A DNA stretch of 11,728 nucleotides, taken from NCBI GenBank assembly GCA_025964455.1, contig JAOPYU010000280.1, positions 1 through 11,728 of the forward strand, in the 5' to 3' direction. The notes under the pieces were generated by a model. It searched no databases. It saw only the letters and a list, made by a program, of their open reading frames with translations, and had not been told where the DNA came from. This document shows, one piece after another, positions 1-5,175 of this stretch; position 1 is the stretch's first letter; every line of letters begins with the position of its first letter. The stretch is from Thermoleophilia bacterium. GTDB taxonomy: Bacteria; Actinomycetota; Thermoleophilia; Gaiellales; SKUG01. The position numbers and the translations under genes are program-made.

Positions 1-617
1 TGGCCGCCGCGGTCGACCTCCAGCCGGACGGCAAGCTCCTGGTGACGAGTGCCTGCGGCTGGCCGGGCACCTTCGACGTGTGCGTGTACCGGCTCAACCC
101 GACCGGCGAGCGCGACCAGACGTTCGACGGGACGAGCGGCACCGCGAACGGTGAGGCCGGCTACCCCTTCGTGGCCGGCGACGACATCCCGGTGGCGGTC
201 GCCCAGCGCCCCGACGGCGGCCTGGTGGTCGCGGCGACCTGCGCGAACGCGACGGAGGACTTCTGCATGCTCGGCCTCGCAGGTGGCGGCACGATCGACG
301 ACTACGTGACCGGCGGCGCCACCGACCGCGACTGGCTCAGCGGATCGACCACGGGGTTCTTCGGGACCTGCCTGCGCGCCGTCAGCGGCGGGGCGACCGC
401 CAACTGGCCGACCAGCGATCCCTGCCCCACGACCGACGGCGCGTTCTGGCGGTCCGTCCCGACGGTGAGCACGAAGGTCGCCTTCAACACGGCGCTCGAG
501 CCGGACCCCGCCGACGCCACCGCGCACCTGCGCTTCGCGATGCGTGCGTCCACGTCGCAGGCGCCGGGCACCTACATCGCGCCCATCGGGCTCGAGGTGC
601 TCGCCCCGAACGCCTGA
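1..617 (+). CDS. Delta-60 repeat secreted protein, 3' end (partial)
   Basis: The reading frame is open from base 3 to the TGA at 615-617, so the gene starts before the window; the GTG at 42 is only an internal codon. The visible part opens with a delta-60 repeat: a VDLQPDGKLLV strand, then VYRLNPTGERDQTF, matching the family pattern (QPDGKilv ... RlnpdGslDttF). A second, weaker copy follows (AVAQRPDGGLVVAA). These repeats are thought to form beta-propeller-like blades in exported bacterial proteins. The last ~105 residues (from about base 300) carry no recognised repeat, contain two cysteines (TCLRAV and DPCPTT) and end in LEVLAPNA, perhaps a C-terminal cap. There is no sortase motif or membrane segment at the end. 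Function is unknown. It is a separate unit from the ribosomal operon that starts 93 bases downstream. Confidence 0.8.
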   Translation, partial: AAAVDLQPDGKLLVTSACGWPGTFDVCVYRLNPTGERDQTFDGTSGTANGEAGYPFVAGDDIPVAVAQRPDGGLVVAATCANATEDFCMLGLAGGGTIDDYVTGGATDRDWLSGSTTGFFGTCLRAVSGGATANWPTSDPCPTTDGAFWRSVPTVSTKVAFNTALEPDPADATAHLRFAMRASTSQAPGTYIAPIGLEVLAPNA

Positions 618-666
618 TCGCTCCCGGCAATTCGCGTGAAGCGAGGCGTGGGCCTGCGACTTCCGG

Positions 667-701
667 TACACTCACGTGCTGTTCAAGTTTGCTTTGAGGA
701 G
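667..701 (+). promoter_or_regulatory. Possible -10 element and ribosome-binding site of rpsP
   Basis: The 93-base gap between the delta-60 gene and rpsP contains TACACT at 667-672 (TAnnnT type, preceded by GG). No convincing -35 lies 16-18 bases upstream. A good Shine-Dalgarno AGGAG lies at 697-701, nine bases before the GTG at 711. The ribosome-binding site is secure. The promoter is inferred from position, because an operon of this size should start here. Confidence 0.4.
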
Positions 702-710
702 TACGCCCCC

Positions 711-953
711 GTGGTGAAGATCCGCCTGGCCCGATTTGGGTCCAAGAAGAACCCGCACTACCGCATCGTGGTGGCCGATTCGCGCAGCCCGCGCGACGGT
801 CGCTCGATCGAGACGATCGGGACCTACAACCCGCAGACCGACCCGTCGACGCTCGACGTCAAGGTCGATCGCGCCCAGTACTGGGTCGGCGTTGGTGCCC
901 AGCCGTCCGAGCGCGTGGCGAAGCTCCTGAAGATCGCCGGCGTCGGCGCCTGA
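711..953 (+). CDS. rpsP: 30S ribosomal protein S16
   Basis: Ribosomal protein S16, an 80-residue component of the 30S body that binds 16S rRNA early in assembly. The protein opens with [20 protein letters not shown] and carries the family's [11 protein letters not shown] and IGTYNP signatures, followed by the usual [13 protein letters not shown] segment. The frame stays open to an upstream GTG at 636, but homologues begin at MVKIRL. The GTG at 711 has an AGGAG nine bases upstream, so it is the chosen start. A second GTG follows directly at 714. It lacks the long basic C-terminal extension seen in some S16 proteins. It heads the rpsP-khpA-rimM-trmD-rplS cluster, and khpA starts 34 bases downstream. 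Confidence 0.98.
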   Translation: MVKIRLARFGSKKNPHYRIVVADSRSPRDGRSIETIGTYNPQTDPSTLDVKVDRAQYWVGVGAQPSERVAKLLKIAGVGA

Positions 954-987
954 CGCCGCGTCCGACGCTCCTGAGAGCATCGGTACC

Positions 988-1317
988 ATGTCTGAACGCA
1001 GCGGTCAGATCGGAGACTACGTCCAGTACGTGGTCGAGCAGCTCGTCGAGAACGCCGACTCGGTCAACGTGACCGAGCAGGTCGACGGGGACGAGCTCTT
1101 CGTCGACATCGAGGTCGACCAGCCAGACCGTGGTCGAGTCATCGGCAAGAACGGTCGGCTCATCCGTTCCCTGCGCGTCGTCGTTCGCGCCGCCGCGGGC
1201 CGCGACGGCAGCACCGCGCTCGTCGAGCTCGTCGAGGATGACGAGCCTGCAGGCGACGACGCCCCGGCCGGCGATTCGGCAGCCGCTGCCGACGAGGCCG
1301 CTCCCGCCGACGCGTGA
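988..1317 (+). CDS. khpA: KH-domain RNA-binding protein KhpA
   Basis: A 109-residue single-KH-domain protein of the KhpA/YlqC family. KhpA binds RNA and in Firmicutes acts with KhpB (Jag) in cell-elongation control; no khpB is visible here. The N-terminal helix (DYVQYVVEQLVENADSV) and GRVIGKNGR at residues 49-57, with the RNA-gripping GKNG loop at 53-56, are diagnostic. Residues 85-109 form an Ala/Asp/Glu/Pro-rich acidic tail beyond the usual ~75-residue core, probably disordered. The ATG at 988 fits the family start; its ribosome-binding site (GAGAG near 973) is weak. The stop overlaps the rimM start by 4 bp. Its place between rpsP and rimM is typical of Actinobacteria. Confidence 0.93.
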   Translation: MSERSGQIGDYVQYVVEQLVENADSVNVTEQVDGDELFVDIEVDQPDRGRVIGKNGRLIRSLRVVVRAAAGRDGSTALVELVEDDEPAGDDAPAGDSAAAADEAAPADA

Positions 1318-1901
1318 GCGCCGCCGAGCATGAGGATGGGCTCGCGCCGGTCCTGTCCATCGCCACGTTGACCCGCACGCACGGTGTCCGTGGAGAGATG
1401 AAGCTTCGCGCCACTCCCGAGTTCGTGGCGTTCCTGCGGGTCGTGGCCGAGGAGGCCGAGCCGATCACGCTGCGCATGCCCGAGTCGGGCGACGAGTACG
1501 AGGTGACCTTCGGCCACGTGCGCGGCCACGACAGCGCGCCGATCGTGGCGATCGACGGCGTCGAGGATCGCGTCGCCGCCGAGCGGTTTCGCGGCGCGCT
1601 CGTGTGCGTGCCCCGCGACCTGCTGCCACCGCCCGAGGACGACGAGTACTACCTGGTCGACCTGCAGGGCTGCGCCGCGCACGACGCGGCGACCGGCGAG
1701 CGGATCGGACGCGTGTCGCGCGCCGAGGCGTTGCCGGCCAACGTCGTGCTGACGGTCAAGCTCGATGCAGGAAGCACGGTGCTCGTGCCACTCATCGACG
1801 CGGCTGTTCCGGTCGTGGACATCGACTCGCGTCGCGTCGACCTGGACATGGGCTTCCTCGCATTCGACGAGGACGAGGACACCTACGGCGGCGAATCGTG
1901 A
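1314..1901 (+). CDS. rimM: Ribosome maturation factor RimM
   Basis: RimM, 195 residues, binds ribosomal protein S19 and assists maturation of the 30S head. The N-terminal RimM domain shows VLSIATLTRTHGVRGEMKLR (HGVRGE at 23-28), equivalent to the family's HGlrGE motif. A PRC-barrel follows from about residue 111 (EYYLVDLQGC, then GERIGRVSRA). The C-terminus is acidic (FDEDEDTYGGES). It starts at a GTG that overlaps the khpA stop (GTGA, 1314-1317) and has no good Shine-Dalgarno of its own, so translation is probably coupled to khpA. It ends with the same 4-bp GTGA overlap into trmD. The length is normal for a high-GC Gram-positive RimM. Confidence 0.96.
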   Translation: MSAAEHEDGLAPVLSIATLTRTHGVRGEMKLRATPEFVAFLRVVAEEAEPITLRMPESGDEYEVTFGHVRGHDSAPIVAIDGVEDRVAAERFRGALVCVPRDLLPPPEDDEYYLVDLQGCAAHDAATGERIGRVSRAEALPANVVLTVKLDAGSTVLVPLIDAAVPVVDIDSRRVDLDMGFLAFDEDEDTYGGES

Positions 1902-2665
1902 GCGACCAGTCCGCGCCGTGGTCGATCGACGTGGTCACCCTGTTCCCGCACTGGCTCGACTGGCTGGAGGAGGTGCGCCCGATCCGCAACGCCACCGACG
2001 CGGGCCTGCTGGCAGTGCGCGCCCTCGACATGCGCGAGCACTCTCCGCTCAAGCACCGCCAGGTCGACGACACGCCCTACGGTGGCGGCGCCGGGATGGT
2101 GCTGCGTATCGATGCGTTGGTCGCCGCCCTGGAGGGCCACTACGCCCAACCGCTGGAGACCACGCGCGCCGAGCGGCGCATCGTGCTGCTCACGCCGGCC
2201 GGCCGGATCTTCGACGATGCGCTCGCCACGCAGTGGGCGCAGGAGCGCGTTCCCACGACCATCCTGTGCGGGCGCTACGAGGGCTTCGACTACCGTGTGC
2301 ACGAGCACGTGGCGACCGAGGAGATCTCGATCGGACCCTACGTACTCTCGGGCGGCGAGGTCGCGGCGCTGACGATGATCGACGCGGCGGCACGCAAGCT
2401 CCCGGGCGCGCTCGGCAACGACGAGAGCCTCGACCACGAGACCTTCTCCGACGCCCTCGACGGCGGCTCCGAATACCCGCACTACACGCGGCCGGCGGAG
2501 TTCCGCGGCTGGGGCGTGCCGGAGATCCTCAGCTCCGGACACCACGCCGAGATCGAGAAGTGGCGCATCGCCCAGTCGCAGGCGCGGACCCTGCGCCAAG
2601 CGCCCGCGGGTGTGCTCGATCCGGGTGTCGGCGGATCGATCGAACCGCCGCGCGACGATTCCTGA
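1898..2665 (+). CDS. trmD: tRNA (guanine-N1)-methyltransferase TrmD
   Basis: TrmD (255 residues) makes m1G37 in tRNAs reading CNN codons using S-adenosylmethionine, which prevents +1 frameshifting. It is a SPOUT trefoil-knot enzyme acting as a dimer. Visible signatures are DDTPYGGGAGMV, the knot segments LCGRYEGFDYRVHEH and EISIGPYVLSGGEVAAL, and the C-terminal YPHYTRPAEFRGWGVPE and SGHHAEIEKWR. The frame is open far upstream, but the GTG at 1898, overlapping the rimM stop by 4 bp, gives the family start (IDVVTLFP). R166 matches the catalytic Arg154 of E. coli. The residue 15 further on, where E. coli has Asp169, is Glu181 (HETF instead of EDSF), an unusual but conservative change. Otherwise the enzyme looks intact. 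Confidence 0.97.
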   Translation: MSDQSAPWSIDVVTLFPHWLDWLEEVRPIRNATDAGLLAVRALDMREHSPLKHRQVDDTPYGGGAGMVLRIDALVAALEGHYAQPLETTRAERRIVLLTPAGRIFDDALATQWAQERVPTTILCGRYEGFDYRVHEHVATEEISIGPYVLSGGEVAALTMIDAAARKLPGALGNDESLDHETFSDALDGGSEYPHYTRPAEFRGWGVPEILSSGHHAEIEKWRIAQSQARTLRQAPAGVLDPGVGGSIEPPRDDS

Positions 2666-2747
2666 TACCATTCGCCGTCGCGCGTGCCCCGCCGAGCCCC
2701 CGGCGTGCAACTGCTCGCGCGAGTGATCCGAACTGGAGTCTTCCGAC
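2666..2747 (+). promoter_or_regulatory. rplS leader: possible -10 and small hairpins
   Basis: This 82-base gap is the only sizeable one inside the rpsP-rnhB run. It holds a TACCAT at 2666-2671 (TAnnnT, just after the trmD stop) with no clear -35, a short CGCCG/CGGCG stem (2690-2694 with 2701-2705), a self-complementary CTCGCGCGAG at 2714-2723, and the Shine-Dalgarno GGAG at 2735-2738, nine bases before the rplS ATG. An L19-specific autoregulatory leader or an internal promoter is possible. The individual elements are weak in DNA this GC-rich. Confidence 0.3.
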
Positions 2748-3095
2748 ATGTCGATGAACCTGATCCATGACCTCGAGCGCGAGCAGCTTCGCGAGGTGCC
2801 GCACTTCAAGGCCGGCGACACCGTGAAGGTGCACTTCCGCGTCATCGAGGGCACCCGCGAGCGCATCCAGGTGTTCGAGGGCTCGGTCATCAAGATCCAG
2901 GGTGCCGGCCTGCACGAGACCTTCACGGTCCGCAAGCAGTCGTTCGGCGTCGGTGTCGAGCGAACCTTCCCGATGCACACGCCGAAGATCGACAAGATCG
3001 AGGTCAAGATGATCGGTGACGTGCGTCGCGCCAAGCTCTACTACCTGCGCGACAAGCTGGGCAAGAAGGCCCGCATCCGCGAGAAGCAGTCCTGA
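2748..3095 (+). CDS. rplS: 50S ribosomal protein L19
   Basis: Ribosomal protein L19, 115 residues, located at the 30S-50S interface. The family pattern is clear: [26 protein letters not shown], then [24 protein letters not shown] and the basic end [20 protein letters not shown]. Length is standard. The ATG at 2748 has GGAG at nine bases; an in-frame ATG at 2754 (MNLIHDLE) would be too close to that site to be preferred. It sits between trmD and lepB, as in most Actinobacteria and Firmicutes, and lepB begins 13 bases after its stop. Confidence 0.98.
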   Translation: MSMNLIHDLEREQLREVPHFKAGDTVKVHFRVIEGTRERIQVFEGSVIKIQGAGLHETFTVRKQSFGVGVERTFPMHTPKIDKIEVKMIGDVRRAKLYYLRDKLGKKARIREKQS

Positions 3096-3108
3096 CCCGG
3101 AGCGGCAC

Positions 3109-3678
3109 GTGCGCCGCGTCCTGGGCAACCGGACCTTCGTCACCATCCTCGTCGCGGTGGCGACTGCGAACCTGCTGATGTTCGCCGTGCAGCGCTGGAT
3201 CGCGCTGCCGCTCTACGTGCCGAGCCCGTCGATGCAGCCGGCGCTCCAGCGTGGGGACCGCATCCTCGTGCGTCGCTCCTACGACTCGCCGGCGAAGCTC
3301 GCCGCGCGCATCGATCGGGGCGACGTACTCGTCTTCCGGGCGCCCCAGAAGGGCAGCCCGCTCGTGGTCAAGCGAGTGATCGGCCTGCCGGGCGAATCGA
3401 TCGAGGCGCGCAACGGCCTCATCGCGATCGACAACGAGAAGACGCTCGTGGAGAAGTGGATTCCCGAATCCGAGCGCGAGGCGGGATCGCCCGCTGCCGA
3501 CACCGTGGACATCAAGCGCACCTTCTTGGAGGACGACGAGGTGTTCCTGCTCGGCGACAATCGTGACAACTCGATCGACAGCCGCAGCTTCGGCCCGGTG
3601 AAGCTCGATCGCGTCGTCGGCACCGTCGTGGGTCGCTACTGGCCGTTCCGTCGCTGGGGCGAGGTGGACTTCATATGA
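3109..3678 (+). CDS. lepB: Signal peptidase I
   Basis: Type I signal peptidase, 189 residues, which removes signal peptides from exported proteins on the outer face of the membrane. One membrane segment spans about residues 9-28, followed by box B PSPSMQP with nucleophile Ser41, box D VVKRVIGLPGE with general base Lys88, and box E LLGDNRDNSIDSR (147-159). The frame extends back into rplS, but the GTG at 3109, after the rplS stop with GGAG six bases upstream, gives the natural start (MRRVLGNRTF). It is a compact enzyme of the Gram-positive type with one N-terminal anchor. Its stop overlaps the rnhB start (ATGA, 3675-3678). Both secreted proteins encoded in this window are plausible substrates (inference). 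Confidence 0.95.
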   Translation: MRRVLGNRTFVTILVAVATANLLMFAVQRWIALPLYVPSPSMQPALQRGDRILVRRSYDSPAKLAARIDRGDVLVFRAPQKGSPLVVKRVIGLPGESIEARNGLIAIDNEKTLVEKWIPESEREAGSPAADTVDIKRTFLEDDEVFLLGDNRDNSIDSRSFGPVKLDRVVGTVVGRYWPFRRWGEVDFI

Positions 3679-4430
3679 CCCCGCCCCGCGCAGTGCGCGC
3701 CAAGCCGCGCCCCGGCAAGAAGCTGCTCAAGCACGACCGTGACATCGCGCGCTACGTCGCCGGCGTGGACGAGGCGGGTCGAGGCAGCCTCGCGGGTCCG
3801 CTCGTCGCCGCAGCAGTCGTGCTCGACCTGGAGCAGCTGACCGGACCCGAGGCCGCAGCGCTCGGCGCGCTCAATGATTCCAAGCTCCTGAGCGCCGACG
3901 TGCGCGACCGGCTCTACCGGGTCGTGCTCGCCCGCGCACGCGACGTCTCCGTGGCACTCGTGCCTGCGACGACGATCGACGCACGCGGCCTGCACAAGTC
4001 CAACATCGCAGCGATGCGGCGTGCCCTCGAGCGGCTGACCTCGCCCGTCGAGGCGGTCCTGGTCGACGGCTTCCAGCTCGAACCGATCCGCCTGCATGAG
4101 TGCGGCACGGTCCACGAGTGCCGCCGCATCATCAAGGGCGATCGCACGAGCGCCGCCATCGCGGCTGGGGCGATCGTCGCCAAGGTCACCCGTGATCGCC
4201 TCATGAACCGCCTCGACGACGAGACCGGCAGGCGCTGGGCGTTCACCGAACATCACGGTTACGCCACCGAGCTGCATGCCGAGCGCATCCGCGAGCACGG
4301 CACCTGCCACCACCACCGCATGAGCTACGAGGCCCTCGCCTACGTCGGCGCCGGCCGCTTCGAGCTGCCGCCGCCCGGGTCGAGGACCACGTTCCACATG
4401 GGTCTGCGCGCGGCGACACCGACCGGCTGA
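3675..4430 (+). CDS. rnhB: Ribonuclease HII
   Basis: RNase HII, 251 residues, nicks the RNA strand at ribonucleotides misincorporated in DNA and at RNA-DNA hybrids, using two metal ions. Family blocks are AGVDEAGRGSLAGPLVAAAVV (metal ligands Asp32 and Glu33), LNDSKLLS, VLVDGF (Asp131) and IIKGDRTSAAIAAGAIVAKVTRDR (Asp156), so the DEDD set is complete. The start ATG overlaps the lepB stop by 4 bp and is preceded by GAGGTGG seven bases upstream. The basic N-terminus (RAKPRPGKK) and a ~25-residue tail after AYVGAGRFE lie outside the core. It closes the + strand operon, and its TGA directly abuts the stop of the convergent yraN. Confidence 0.96.
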   Translation: MTPPRAVRAKPRPGKKLLKHDRDIARYVAGVDEAGRGSLAGPLVAAAVVLDLEQLTGPEAAALGALNDSKLLSADVRDRLYRVVLARARDVSVALVPATTIDARGLHKSNIAAMRRALERLTSPVEAVLVDGFQLEPIRLHECGTVHECRRIIKGDRTSAAIAAGAIVAKVTRDRLMNRLDDETGRRWAFTEHHGYATELHAERIREHGTCHHHRMSYEALAYVGAGRFELPPPGSRTTFHMGLRAATPTG

Positions 4431-4433
4431 TCA
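4428..4433. other. Abutting convergent stop codons of rnhB and yraN (TGATCA)
   Basis: The rnhB TGA (4428-4430) and the yraN TGA (TCA on the + strand, 4431-4433) touch and together form the palindrome TGATCA. No base is left for a terminator between the genes, so each transcript must run into the other gene as antisense or end inside a coding region. Confidence 0.9.
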
Positions 4434-4991
4434 GAACGCATCCTCGATGTGGTCGATCGAGGTGATCGACCCCGTCGAGTCGCGATGCACGAGATAGACG
4501 TCGAACCGGTAGTGGCGCACGCCCCGCTGCAGGTGCGGGTTGCAGGACATCCAGGCCACTGCTGCGCGTCGGATCCGGTGCCGCTGTCGCGCGTGCACCG
4601 CTTCGTGGACGGCGATGCGCCCCGGCCCGGCCGTCTTGACCTCCGCAAACACGATCGTGGACCCGCGTCGCGCGACCAGGTCGAGCTCGCCCACGCGCGT
4701 TCGAACCCGGTGACCGAGCACACGCCAGCCGTCCTCGACGAGCGCATCGGCGACCGCCTCCTCCCCGAAGATCCCGGTCTGGTACGTCCCGCCGCCCGCC
4801 CCGCCGCGGCTGCCGCCGACACGGCCACGCGAGTCGAGCAGCACGCGCTCGCGCGGCTTGCGTGCCCGGCGCGCTCGATCCACGGCCGCCACCGCAGCAG
4901 CCCCCGCATGGCCCGGCACGCCGGCATCCATCGCAAGCGCCAGCTGCGCGTGCTCCAGCTCCCGCAGCTCTGCTCCAACCAACATCTCCAT
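4431..4991 (-). CDS. yraN: YraN family (UPF0102) putative nuclease, N-terminally extended
   Basis: A YraN/UPF0102 protein with a predicted PD-(D/E)xK nuclease fold; its cellular role is not established. The core is residues 72-186: TGIFGEEAVADALVEDGWRV, then VGELDLVAR (Asp104), IVFAEVKT (Glu117, Lys119) and YRFDVYLV. Usual family length is about 115-130 residues, but this one has 186. The first ~70 residues hold a helical Ala/Glu/Leu segment (MLVGAELRELEHAQLALAMD), an Arg-rich stretch and a Gly-rich linker (SRGGAGGG). The ATG at 4991 is chosen because GGAGG lies four bases upstream; an ATG at 4985 (ten bases from that site), or a later Met or GTG giving a shorter protein, is possible. In other Actinobacteria it usually runs in the same direction as rnhB and comM; here it is inverted. 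Confidence 0.87.
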   Translation of the reverse strand: MEMLVGAELRELEHAQLALAMDAGVPGHAGAAAVAAVDRARRARKPRERVLLDSRGRVGGSRGGAGGGTYQTGIFGEEAVADALVEDGWRVLGHRVRTRVGELDLVARRGSTIVFAEVKTAGPGRIAVHEAVHARQRHRIRRAAVAWMSCNPHLQRGVRHYRFDVYLVHRDSTGSITSIDHIEDAF

Positions 4992-5175
4992 GGTTCCTCC
5001 GTCGTCGACCGCTGCGACAACGATGACCGCCCGGGCGTAACGGGAGTCGCACCGTTCGTGACGACTTCGGGTCGCCTTCGCAACGATCGGCGCGCAACGG
5101 TTTCCGCAGCGGTCCCCGCGTCGTACGGTCGACGATGTCCCGACTGACACGACCAATCACATGGAGGTCCTCCCG
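4992..5175. promoter_or_regulatory. Divergent control region between yraN and the secreted-protein gene
   Basis: This 184-base gap separates two divergent genes and must serve both. For the + strand gene, TTTCCG (5101-5106) and TACGGT (5124-5129) are 17 bases apart and would start RNA near 5136; the -35 is a poor match. The Shine-Dalgarno GGAGG is at 5163-5167 inside the dyad GGAGGTCCTCC. For yraN, GGAGG lies next to its ATG on the minus strand, but I see no clear -10. A hexamer inverted repeat ACCGTT (5051-5056) / AACGGT (5096-5101) is present, too short to call an operator. Confidence 0.35.

Noticed and set aside
618..644. Terminator hairpin after the delta-60 gene (TCGCT/AGCGA)
   Set aside because: Only five base pairs with a 17-base loop and no T-tract; too weak to call.
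1898..2665. TrmD as inactive because of the Asp-to-Glu change
   Set aside because: All other motifs, the full length and the operon position are normal, and Glu can still act as a base; activity is more likely than loss.
1883..3034. A 383-codon minus-strand open frame opposite trmD and rplS
   Set aside because: It is antisense to two essential, well-recognised genes and has no domain pattern.
4449..5147. A 232-codon + strand open frame over yraN and its upstream region
   Set aside because: It is opposite the YraN motifs, lacks a ribosome-binding site and has a biased composition.
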